A DNA stretch of 64,000 nt, taken from positions 12,896,001-12,960,000 of the forward strand of contig OZ316897.1 of NCBI GenBank assembly GCA_973895155.1, in the 5' to 3' direction. The notes beneath the pieces were generated by a model, which had not been told where the DNA came from, searched no databases, and saw nothing but the letters and a program-made list of their open reading frames with translations. The translations under genes and the position numbers were made by a program. Shown piece by piece: positions 44,418-55,414 of this stretch. The stretch's first letter is position 1. The number at the start of each line of letters is the position of its first letter. This stretch comes from Marsupella aquatica. Taxonomy: Eukaryota > Marchantiophyta.

Positions 44418-44845
44418 CATAGATTTTTACATAGGAATTGATATACATTCAACAACCGGTCAAAACCATCTAGAGCCTGCATTGGGGCAGACGTGGTCTC
44501 GACCCTGTAAAAATAGGTTTTTTTACTTTTATAATACATCACTGGTTTACCTTCCCTGTTTGTGTAACTTGGTTATCACGGGTCATTTGAATTTATTATA
44601 TTGTCTTATTCTATTTTTTCATTGTTTATATTGTATATAATAAGAACACTTTATTGTCTTTTAATTAATAAGTATTAATAATTGATAACTGAATTATTTA
44701 ATTAATAATTTGGGCATTAGAATTGTAATTTTAGACCTCAAAAAGTGTATATTTGGCCACTAAAATATATGCTTTTGGGGAACAAGTTATAGAACTTTTG
44801 GGGGTAAAATAAGAAATTTGAAGGTTAACTTCTGGACTAGAGAAA

Positions 44846-44864
44846 TTCCAGTTTTAATGAATAG
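44846..44864 (-). repeat. Right inverted terminal (or subterminal) repeat of element 1
   Basis: Complement reads CTATTCATTAAAACTGGAA, identical to 18869-18887. Confidence 0.6.
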
Positions 44865-44871
44865 GGTGATA

Positions 44872-46379
44872 CTCCACAACCTTGTCCAAAACTGGCGCTG
44901 ATCACTTGAGCCTATTCCCCGCTCTTCAACGACAAGAGATGATATCCCCGATTTATCAATGACAGCAGTGCGTTCCGTCAGAACAATGTTTTCTACGCTA
45001 ATAGTCGAGGTCAATTGTGCAGTGAATCACTCCCACTTGGGCATGAGTACTGTCAAAAGTTTTATGGATGGCCAGACAAAAGGTTTTTATTATTTTGTAA
45101 AAGCATAAACACTGGTTTTTCCAGGGAAAGGCCTCTACAGAAACCTTAGTCGATTAGATTGAAAAAAAGAGATGAGGCAGAGAGAACAACATGTTTTCTA
45201 AGCGTTGTGATTGATTGGGTGCATCACCTCTATTCCTATATTTAGATTATGAAAGTTTCTCCAAATTTTGGACTATTGAGCCCAATCAATCATAAAGCTT
45301 GTTTCCAAACACAAAACCCCATTTTAAACACTAAGGGCCTTGGAACACAGTGACATTTATTAGGCTTCATAACCTTTTGGTTATGAGGCTAATCTTTCCA
45401 TCTTTTAATACAAAGCCCAGGCCTTGTTTTGGTGGAAGACACCAGTGCTTCTAAAAACTAAACATGGAAATTTCCTCAGACATAACGCAAGGTATGAAAT
45501 TATTTTACAAAATTTTAAATACCAAAAGTTGAATCCGGGCACCATTCAAATATCTGCAGTTCTAATTGATGGCAAGGCACTAGTACATTTTGAGGGGTTT
45601 TACCGATTGTATTTCCATCGGACGCCTTCAGGAAATCCGACGCGGAAATCTCACCTGTCCGATACCAAAAGAATCGCATTTTGCGATCTAATTTGTATCA
45701 GAAAATGACAATCGGAAACCAATTGGAACTACCGATACTACAAAGGTCGGGAGTTCCATCCTCTAAAATGTCAGGAATTGCTATGTCCAATGCCCGTTTA
45801 ATCGGATATCTATTTCGCACATTTTCTGTTAACGGAGGCATCCGATTCTAGACCGATAGTATGGGCATGGAAATTCCTGATTGTATTGGGATCGCAAATG
45901 TCCGATTATTTGGGGAATGGAAATTGAGATTATACTGGCATCGGACTTTGAGATACTTTGGGATGGAAAAGTACGATCATTGTGGCATTGGATATGGATC
46001 GGTATCTACCGGAAACTATTTGGCAAGCTTGATTGGGCCGGTTTTAAATGGGGGGCTAATTGGGGTGCAATTTAACTCTTTAACTGAGTTTTTATTTAGG
46101 GTTTAGAGAGGGCATTTAGTTGATGGAAGAGAGACTATGAATTTTGATTGCACACTATGTACCTTGAAACCCGGGCATGACACGGCGTAACTATATCTTA
46201 TATACAAAAATGAAATATTCAGGGCAAAAGTACAAAAAATGAAGAACATCTCTATGCATAGTGCCAGCTATGCTAAAGGCTGGGCATATCAAATGTACAT
46301 AATGCCCTCCAACTATCCACCTCGCTAGCCTGGTACTAGATGTATATATGTCTACCTAGTCCACTATCCATACAAGCTA
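44872..46379. other. Gene-free stretch
   Basis: No recognised gene. At 45850-46000 a loosely repeated unit (TGGAAATT...GATT..ATTGG.ATCG, about 40-45 bp) is visible. The open frames here do not look like known proteins. Confidence 0.4.
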
Positions 46380-46662
46380 TGTCATTTCTTCCACTTCTTC
46401 ACACCGGAACGACTAGGCTGCTCTGCTCTATGAGTCTCTACTGCTGACACACTAGGTAGCACATCATGGTCCTGGCTACCTGATCTGCCTCCATCGTCAT
46501 GTGGATGAGGTGCAGAAGCAATCTCTGGTACTCCCCCACCTCCAGATGCGCCTGAACCATGGGAGGGCACTCCTTCCCCGACACAAGTGTGGAAAGAAGC
46601 CCCTCCAGCACCACCACCACTACCCCCCTCAGGCCGAATCTCGCCTCCACCACTATGACTCC
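46380..46662 (-). CDS. Possible last exon of an unidentified gene
   Basis: On the minus strand an acceptor-like TACATATTTCAG near 46663 opens a Gly/Ser-rich frame (SHSGGGEIRPEGG..., HDDGGRSGSQDHD) ending RSGVKKWKK stop at about 46383. The low-complexity acidic then basic tail resembles the C-terminal ends of some plant transposase or nuclear proteins. The preceding exon could not be found, so this may be a gene fragment. Confidence 0.3.
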
Positions 46663-49260
46663 TGAAATATGTACCAGTGAGGGGTCCAGAAGTGAATGAT
46701 GCAAAAGTGTGACTGATTCAAGTTTTAAACCACTCACTTGCCAAATTTGATTTATCAATATTTGAGGTGTTGATGTTGCTGCATAAGTACCCAACTTAGA
46801 TAACACTGGTACATCATGAACCACAATTTGGACAACTTTTAAGCAATTATAAACCTTAACTGTTAATCTTTGGTGACCCATGATCAATTTGCTTTTGGGT
46901 TCAAGATGGTCCAATTTATGGGGGAATTGTGGCTGCCATTACTATTTTGTTTGCAACCAATCCTTTTTCAGAAAAGCTCCATGATGCCCAACTTGTTTGT
47001 TGTAGCTAGGTTTGGAGAGTCACATTGAGCTTTGAGGTCTTACAATTGCTCAACAGAAGTTTTTTAAGATTGAACCATTTGAAACTTAAGGTTATTCTGG
47101 AACATACTCATTGTTGGGATGAAATTAAATGCATCATATAGTTACCTTAAGACATAATTATACAACACTTTTACTTAGATGAAACATACCGAGAATATGA
47201 TGGAATATAATATACAGCATGTTTGAGAGAGCAGTGTCTAGGACAAATATGAAAAGTGAGACTTGTACTTAGAGATGATACATCCTCCTTTGGACACTTA
47301 GCATAGATCCATTGCTTTGTAGTTTGTCAGGTAATAGAAAGCCAAAAATAATTCAAACCCGTTTTAAGATGAGATTGGAAATGTGCAAATTGCACAACTT
47401 ACCTTTCAGACATTTGACATTTATCCTCTTGAATATTCTAATCAGCATAGGGACTTCTACATATTAAACCACATGGACCAACAAAGATAGCTCACATCTC
47501 ATTAGCTGAGATGTTCCAGGTTGCCATAAAACTATTTGGTGATCTACTACTATGGAACGGATTTTATTTTACTGACTGAGACCCCACTGATTCAACCATG
47601 GTTAAGATTTTTTGGTTAGTTTTGAACACATTAACTACTAAAGGGGTTTTGAACACATGTGATTGAGGAAAAAAGGGAAGGTTGACTCCACAACGTTGAT
47701 CATGGCATTGGTATTATTTTGCTTGTCAAACATGGTCCATCATTTGGTAGGGTGATTGGTGCTGGAATGTGGCATAATTGATGTGTTCAAATTTAACCCA
47801 GGTGAAAGTTGGTTAAGTCAGTGACATATTATTGACTAAAATAGAATCAGTGGCATTGTAGTCAATATTAAAATTTATCTCGGAGTTAGTGTTTTTCCCT
47901 AATTGTCATTGGTAATCCTAATTTAAGAGTGGGGCAGGTTTGAATAGAAAATAACACTTATTGTGGTGGGCTTTTTTGGCCAAGACTATCTCAGGTTGGA
48001 ATCCCAGAACAAGAACAATTCTCATTTGTCAAGTCTAAGTATCTCCTGATTTGTGTTGACATTGTTAATTGGCAAGTAGTGTAGTGCTGTTGAGGCTCCG
48101 TTCCTTAGCTAAACCCTTTTTTTTCTAGTGATCAATCTAGAGTGCATGATACACACCCTGTTCCCACAGATGAACAAGCAACTTCTTTGCTATGTGTGCA
48201 TAGGAACCCTTTGCTTGAATGAAGTAGTTGTCTTTAAATTGTGACCTCCAAGCAAAATCTCCAAATAGTGTTATGCACAAACACAATTATTTAATAGTAC
48301 CCTAACTATCCAAATAGTGTTATGCACACCCAAAATTAGTGTTACATAATGTTACTTAATGGGTACACTTTTAATGTTTGTCCATAGTTAACATTGGTAA
48401 TGTTGATTGAAGAGTAAATCCAAAAACCTTAAGCTATACAAATAGTGTTACCAAGACTAATTGCTGTGAAAAATGGAGGTACCTAGTCTCATATCTCATT
48501 ATTTTGGTGGAAGGCTGTCGGCATAAATCTAGCCTGGGCCTACGGATTAAATTCAAATTAATCACTGACAAAATTAATTCATTTACCAGATTTCTCTCTA
48601 CAGTCACAGTTTCAATACTGCAACAATGACAGGAACCAATCGTAAGTGCACAACAAAAATCTGCCTGCCCAGCATGTTTTAATCAAGGTCACAAGAATTA
48701 TATGATGCTGGCAGCCTCCCCTAGCAATGCAACCAGGGATATATGCTTGATGGGTCCCCTGGTGAAACTTGTTTACCTGATGGGCCCCCATGAAACTTTT
48801 TTTACCAAGTGGGACCCCTCTTAATGACCCTACACCTATTTTTGTGTGGTGCCTACTATGTAGAGTTCACCACACTCATTGCCTTGTAGTGCAGTGTGCT
48901 CCCAGGCCCAGTCCATCATGCTTGTTGTTGCAGTCTACAGCGTCTAGTCCACCACGCGGGTCGCCATAGTCTACCACGGTTCATCAAAACAAGCAACAAT
49001 GCCATTACAGGATTTGACGGGTTAATGCCTAAAGATTCAATGGAGTACGTCTTCCCGTGTTTCAAGGTTTAATTAGGGTTTAGGGTGTACCCCGACACCT
49101 TCGGGTCTGTCTTCTCTTGGAATTGTTTGTATGCATTGCGCAGGGTAGTATTGCCGTTTTTGAGCGCATTTGTCGATCATTTGTCAATTTTTGTCGTGGC
49201 GGTAGTGGGGGAATATTCATTGTGGACATTTGGAGGTACTCCACACTGATGCTAATAGTC
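46663..49260. other. Gene-free AT-rich stretch
   Basis: No coding frame, RNA gene or clear repeat was recognised across these 2.6 kb, apart from short recurrences of AAATAGTGTTA(T/C) around 48260-48450. Confidence 0.5.
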
Positions 49261-49307
49261 GCACATGAAAACATCATGAAAAACCCGTGTGCACTGCGTG
49301 AAAAGCA

Positions 49308-49690
49308 TACCTAATGACTACCCCGTGATAGGGTACAAATTTGAACCTGAAGACATAATCCATATTGTATTCAAGTCGCGGTTTGGGCAGCAGCGGCTGC
49401 TTTTTGCAATTCTCCCACATCATCTCCGTAGTTTCACCTCTTTCTCCCACATGTTTCTTTGACCATGCAGGGGTGGCCTCCCGCACAATCCAACAGTCAC
49501 AAAAAACCGTACAAGCAAACCTAATGACTACCCTGGGATTGGTCAAATTTTGAATCTGAAGACATAATGCATATTGTTTTCAAATCACAATTTTGGCCGC
49601 GGTGGCCGCTTTTCGCGATTTCTCCCAAATAATCTCCATGGTTTTTTGGTCGACCATGCAGGGTCGCCTGCGCCATCCAACCGTGCAGTT
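49308..49690 (+). repeat. Diverged tandem duplication, ~210-bp unit
   Basis: CCTAATGACTACCC at 49310 and 49520 begins two similar units. Both contain GAAGACATAAT(C/G)CATATTGT and end with GACCATGCAGGG followed by a Cys/Pro-type coding-like tail. No gene is recognised. Confidence 0.75.
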
Positions 49691-50339
49691 TTCCTGGAGT
49701 CATGGTTGACCATAGTCTTTCTGGAAAACGTGGTTGGTCACTCCATGAAGGAAAAACTTGTTAGAGTGCCTGTGATAAGAACATCTGACCGGAAATCTGA
49801 CAAGGGACCTAGTATTAGGTACTAAGAAAAGTTACCTAGGGGCCTATCACGTAAGAAAGGTTCACTAGGGGGCCCATCAAGCATATATCTCAATGCAACC
49901 ACAACAACTCAACAACAATAAATGGATTGGTCTTAAACCCAAAACATAGTACATGGTATGAGACATGAATTAGAGTGAATCTCCCCCCCCCTACTCCCAA
50001 CACACACACCCACCTTGCCGAGAGGAAATACATAATCTCCAACTGGGGGAGGTCCATTGAGGGCAAAACTTGGGGATAATTTTTTTTGTGCACTGACATC
50101 GAGGCCTGTAGAAGAGCAATGTTGGAGTTTGTAACATGGGGTGGTCACAATTGAAGACATTCAGGCAATTGAATAGTTGGCATTCATTTGAAGCATTTTC
50201 ACAAACCACTAAAAAAGCAAATGAATTAGGTGGCATAATGGGTATGAATGCCAACTATTCAAGGTATTTGCATTATTCGCGAAGCATCTTCACCAACGGA
50301 AGAAAGAAGTTCACTGTAGCTTTCACATAGGCCCAAAAT

Positions 50340-51769
50340 TTATCTTGTTGTATCCACCCTTTCAGTTCTTCTGCCTTGGCCCTTGTCGTGACCATTTGAT
50401 TTTGCACGCACAAGAAGTCTATCATGATAAGACTCCCATTTATCATCAATGACCATTTGTTGCAAAGCTCCTCTTAGCTCCAATGCTCTTTGCGCCATGA
50501 AAAAATTGTTGCAAATCTTGTTGCATTTGGATTTAGTAGTTTTTTGGAAGTCGATTTTCTCACAAATATTGCGGAGAGCTTTTGGAACGATGAAACTGCT
50601 TTTACTATCCATCTCAAGCGTTTAAAAATGCTTTTGAATGGATTCTGTCTACTCTCATCTAGCACTACATTCTTATGACCGCACATGTCTTCTAGCAACA
50701 AATTGAACACGTGGGCAGCACACCAACTCCAAGTGACATGTGGATATTTTTTCATGACTATCTCACAACCTGCTACACGATTTGCAGGCGCACCATCAGT
50801 TACAATTTGAACGATGTGATCTGGACCAATGTCATCGATATATTTCAGCCACATCTCTCCAAGATATTTTCCATCTTTCCTATCAGCTTGTGCCGCATTC
50901 CAACTATCCAAGAAAAAATCACCTTTAGAAGTCAACAACATGACGTTCATCAAAGGTTCCCTATGAATGTTTTCCCATCCATCTGATGAAACAGAATAAC
51001 CAAAAGGTTTTGTTTCCTTCATGATTTTGGTGATGTCTTTTGTGAGATCTTCCTTGGCTTCCTCCAACAACTTCATTCGCAAATTCCGCATAATGGGAAG
51101 AGAATACCCATTTACAATACCTTTTGAAGTCTCATGTACTGCTTCTCGAAAGTAAGGATTCTGTGAAACATTGAATGCAATACCACTTGTGTAGAAAGCT
51201 TTTGCCCAAAGCTTGTCCAAATACGCTCTATGTGGAACTTGATAAGCATCCATAATTGGGTTTGAAAGACTTCCTGCCCGAGCCATATGAGTCGTGTTTG
51301 ACTCATTTTCCATTTGAAACTGGTTAGACTCTGGTGTGGATGCTTGTGAATGGGAAGTTCCAATCTCTGGCCTGCAACCCCTGACATCCCGCAAGATATG
51401 GGTTCCATCCCTTCGTTTGTAGTTGATGTTTGATGGAACTTTGATGACATTGTACATTATGTTGATTTCATCCAACTCCACATGACCATACAGGCCTAGG
51501 CATGGTGATGCATTCCCTTTCATGATGTTTCCCATCAAATGTGCTTTGGCTCGTGTTGCAGCATGAAAAGTAATATATGTTTTACAAAACTTGCATTTTC
51601 GATACATACGGTTTGCATCATTAGATGTTGAAGGCGCATCACACTGTTCAAAATATTTCCACACCGTAGAAAATTTTGCACCATGCTCTCGCGAATGATT
51701 TGCTCCATGCCTAGGGATAGTGGAACGATATCCAGATTCACCGGACTCATTGTCATTGGAAGAAATCAT
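50340..51769 (-). pseudogene. hAT-family transposase, frameshifted and C-terminally truncated
   Basis: The frame starts at 51769. A BED-type zinc finger lies at about residues 35-80 (VWKYFEQCD, CKFCKTYITFH...KAHL). A DUF659/hAT core follows: GYSVSSDGWENIHREP, VQIVTDGAPANRVAGCEIV and WSWCAAHVFNLLLEDM. These are the DNA-binding and RNase-H-like parts of hAT cut-and-paste transposases. At about 50505, in a run of T, the reading frame shifts; the next frame continues with the expected MAQRALELRGALQQMVIDD to 50340. The C-terminal hAT dimerisation domain is absent. Terminal inverted repeats were not located. Confidence 0.85.
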
Positions 51770-52704
51770 TGTAAAGAAAGATGTACATGCAGAATTCGAA
51801 TTCTGCAGTGTACCGTCAATAAAATGATAGTGTCATCTCCTCTCCAACGCACACTAAACATACATAAATACAACAATACAAAATAAATATTTATTGTATA
51901 CCAAACTTCATATAGCAGATACAATGAACCCCAAGAATAATCACATTTCACAACATTTTGAGTTCCCTAAATTTTATCATAGTATTTTCGTTATTTTTAT
52001 GTTTGGTTGTAACAATTATAAAAGAGTAGGACACTTTGATGAATTACCACAATCTGAGTCGAGACTCCAAGATTACGCACCATCGTTTCCCGATCTCTCA
52101 TACTTGCTTACATCCCTACTTCGTCCTAAGTTATAGAATATCTATAACTTAACAATCATTTCTTTATAAAGCAGAAATATTTTCAGGGAAATCGTGACAC
52201 ACATGTGAAATATCACAGACTGAGCCAAAGCTCCAAGCCTACGCACATGGATTTCTTTATCCTTTGAAATTTTTTTGCTTACTAAATAAATGACGTTAAG
52301 TTGTTAAGTTAATATATAGAACTCTTGTATGAAATATCCCGAGCCGAGCCAAGACTCCAGACCCGCGCATACAAAAAGTCATATATATTACTCCATTACA
52401 ATTCACTAAGGAAAAACATTTCATTATAAGACTCTAAAATTGAGAAGTATTGCAAAACTTACCCTTAGACCTTAGTGGCTTAGTGTTTCTCGTACTAAGT
52501 TGTGTGTACAATGATTGGGGATCTCCCCTTTTATGGCCTCCCACGAACCCCTTTTCCCGTGTTTTTAGCCTTAATTTTTGGTTTACACCCTTTTAACCCT
52601 AATTTTGGCCGTCTCGCGGCCCCTAACCCTAATCCCAGCTGCAAAGTAAATTACCGCCCGGGCCCTTCCCCCCCCGCCCGGCCCCTTCCCCCCCGGATTT
52701 TCAG
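51770..52704. other. Spacer between the hAT and Harbinger genes
   Basis: Three AT-rich segments of about 130 bp repeat the theme GA(G)CCRAGACTCCA...CGCA(C/T) (near 52055, 52215 and 52340). Just before the Harbinger ORF1 are AACCCTAAT telo-box-like motifs (52590-52640) and C-rich runs (52660-52690). Confidence 0.5.
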
Positions 52705-53881
52705 ATGATGAGCCAGAACCTGAGTGGCATTGCAGGCCATAGTGCATCCTCACGACAATGTGAGCCGTTGCGTGACTCGGATCTCAACAATGTAGCTACA
52801 GCCTGTCCCACTGATGCACCACGGCCTCAAGGAAAGAGTAAGTTGCCAGATTGGACCAACAAGGAGATGAAGGTTCTCATTGCAGCAAAGCGGAATGAAT
52901 ATCACAATGTTGTTATGGAAGGCTCAACACAGAAGAAGATGACCAGCAGCAAGTTGAAATGGAAAGCTGTGGCAAAGTTTATGGTGGATGAGGGATTTAC
53001 TAATCCTATTCGAGATCCAAACTCTTGTAAGAAGAAGTGGCAGATCATTGAGAGCAAGTTCAAACTGATTTATGATTATGAGAAGAAGGAGAAAACCGGG
53101 CAGATTTCTTACTTTGACATGGATGACAAACAGCGACGCAATGATCAATTCCCCACTAATTTCTCTGTTGCCCTGTATGAGGAATTGCTAGAGTGGTATG
53201 CACGTATTCCTCGTGTTACTCCACCTACAAGGTTTTTATCTGACATTTCTACTATGGACCGAAACCCAAGGCCAGATCCGTTCATTTTGTCATCAGAAAG
53301 TAAGAAGTTGCTTACAAGTTCTTATCTCAATATATTGTACTATCAAGTGCAAGTGGGTTTTTGTTTTTTAATTGATTTCTGTTGTGCAAGTAGTTTGTTT
53401 GTATGTATCACACATTTTCATGCCCACTAATATTTTTTGTCTCATTTTCTTTACTTTTCTATTTCTTTTATTTGCAGGTGATGATGTTGAGGTTGATGAA
53501 CATAGGTCTGTACCTATGAGCCAAAATCACTGCTCACAACCAACACAAGAGAGTGCAGAACAGAACACTGAGCATATTGGTGGAGTGAGAGAACCATCAT
53601 CTCCTCAGGAGTTTTCTGGCCCAAGTAAGAGAAGTGTGAAGCAAAAGGCCTTCAAGTCTAGTAGTGACAAACATGGCCATTTGAAAACCATGGCCAACAG
53701 TTGTGCGAAGATGGCATCTACGGCCAAGCGTGATAGTGAAATTCGAGAACGTGAGTGTGAAGTTCAAGAACGACAAGAGAGGGTTTTAACTGCAGCAATC
53801 ATGACAACAGCCGAGCAGATGACACGTTTGACTGACGTCCTTATGGAGAAGCTTGCTAGTTCTTCACAACCTTCACAATAG
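52705..53881 (+). CDS. Myb/SANT-like (trihelix) DNA-binding protein, Harbinger ORF1
   Basis: Exon 52705-53299 joins 53478-53881 in phase across a GTAAG...TTTGCAG intron (178 bp). Residues about 45-150 carry the Myb/SANT-like pattern WTNKEMKVLIAAKRNEY, KWKAVAKFMVDEG and CKKKWQIIESKFKLIYDYE. The C-terminus is a charged coiled-coil-like helix (RECEVQERQERVLTAAIMTTAEQM). PIF/Harbinger elements typically encode such a protein, which cooperates with the transposase in binding the element ends. It is tail to tail with the transposase gene at 54074-55414. The frame is intact. Confidence 0.8.
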
Positions 53882-54073
53882 AGACTTAGCATTTGTTTAG
53901 ACAGTTTGTCTATATAGAAGCAAGTACCTACATTTTCATCAAGTGTAGTACAATGGGCCTCACAATTACATAAGACTACATGATGACACTTTCATGCACA
54001 TTTCAATTGAAGTTTTTATTTCAAATTTGCCTTTTGCAATTGGAAAAACATAAATGATCACAGTCTATTATCT

Positions 54074-55414
54074 CTAGTAAGGGGCAGCACGACATCTTTG
54101 TTGTTCCTGTTCCCACTCTCTCTGAGGGAGCAAATGGTTCATCATTGCAGTACGATATCTACGTCCATTATTGTAAGTTTGATGTGCAGTAGGGGGACCT
54201 CCGGGTTCATAAGGGGGGTCTGGGTCTATCCCCCAAGCTGGGTCATAAGCATCTCCACGGTCAATACGGATGTTGTGAAGAATGCACGCACAAGTAATGT
54301 AATGCGGTAGTCGATAAGGAGCTGGCCGATATATTTTACGTGAAATAAATCTCCAACTATTCTTTAACTGACCAAAAGCACGCTCCACGCACATCCTAGT
54401 TGAGCTCAACATGTAGTTAAATTCCTTCTCCCGACTATGCTCCATTACAGAAGGAAAAGGATTTATCAACCATGGATAAGCAGGGTAGCCGGCATCGCCA
54501 ATAACATACTCCCCTGTACGAAATCCTGTTGGTGATGTAAATGTTGGACCTGAGAGTTTTGTATGGTGTACCAAAACATTGTTGCAAAATCCAGATACTT
54601 TTAGAAGGCGTGAGTCTTGAATGCTACCAGGCCATCCTGCAAAGACATCCAAAAAACAAAGGCAACTATCACAAATACCTTGCATGGAAATGCTCTGACC
54701 ATGCTTGTAGTCACGATAATCAATGGAATTCGTTCCAGGAGGTAACTCCACTTGAAAATGAGTCCCATCAATTGCACCACAACAATTTGGGAATCCTTGC
54801 AGTTGGCGGAATTCTTCTTTCACCATTGCCATGGCCTCTCCTTGTGGCCAACTCAAATGTCTCCCCCTTGCTCGCACAATTAAAGCCTTCACAAATCACC
54901 AAATGACTTCCGATATGCATGGGACAGAAACTCCAAACATCTCTGAAAGTGTCAACAACAAGCAACCACTGGAAAACCGATGGAGGGCTATGGCAACCTG
55001 GCGCTCAACAGACAATGTCCTGTTTGTCAAATTGCGGAGGCCAGGCGGGGGATTTGTTGTCATGTCTTCTCTAATCAGGTCACAAATGTACATGAACGTT
55101 GCCGGTGACACCCGAAACAAATACTTGAAGCGAACAGGATCCTGCTCAATGACATGCATGAGATACCAGCCACTCCACTCTCTTGACCTTGGCTCAATGT
55201 AATTCCCCGAAATATGATGATAGTCTCTGCAAAATGCATGCTGAATAATCTGAAAGAGTTGAAGCAAGTTAGCAAAATGTGAACCATTGTCACATCTTTG
55301 TGGTATCGAATTATTGGCAAGAAGAGTGTACAATTGTAGTTGCAACAAGAACAATTGCTGCAAAACAAGAATTGTGGACAATATTATTTCCAATTCCTCG
55401 TTTGAAAGCACCAT
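54074..55414 (-). pseudogene. PIF/Harbinger transposase (DDE_Tnp_4) with one in-frame stop
   Basis: A start at 55414 (MVLSNEELEIIL) opens a frame with the helix-turn-helix-like TLSVERQVAIALHRFSSG and SEMFGVSVPCISEVIW. TGA at 54896-54898 then interrupts, and the same frame continues with FVKALIVRARGRHLSWP. The DDE core is complete: GAIDGTHFQV, VIGDAGYPAYPWL and VERAFGQLKNSWRF. Total is about 446 codons, the usual size. CGA to TGA would create the stop at a position where Arg is usual. Without it the protein would be full length, so the copy died recently. The stop could alternatively be an assembly error. Confidence 0.85.

Larger units (their letters stand above)
18862..44871. mobile_element. 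Element 1: large DNA element, interrupted by element 2
   Basis: Proposed limits are a 19-bp perfect inverted repeat, CTATTCATTAAAACTGGAA at 18869-18887 and its complement at 44846-44864; the match extends outward to 24 of 26 bp (18862-18887 / 44846-44871). Inside are a DUF7869-like transposase candidate (minus, left half), a ParB-like/methyltransferase gene and an FCP1-like gene (plus, right half), and the palindrome CTCGAGAYNRTCTCGAG, found only in the two halves. Element 2 (22975-36925) splits it, inserted between the two divergent gene sets; without it the element would be about 12.05 kb. No clean target duplication was found at these ends (TCAC against CTCC), so the termini are less certain than those of element 2. 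Broken genes indicate an old copy. Confidence 0.65.

Noticed and set aside
18862-44871. Integrated giant-virus fragment
   Set aside because: A methyltransferase-rich block first suggested this. There are no capsid, packaging ATPase, polymerase or other viral hallmark genes, the genes have spliceosomal introns, and element 2 has inverted ends with a 4-bp target duplication.
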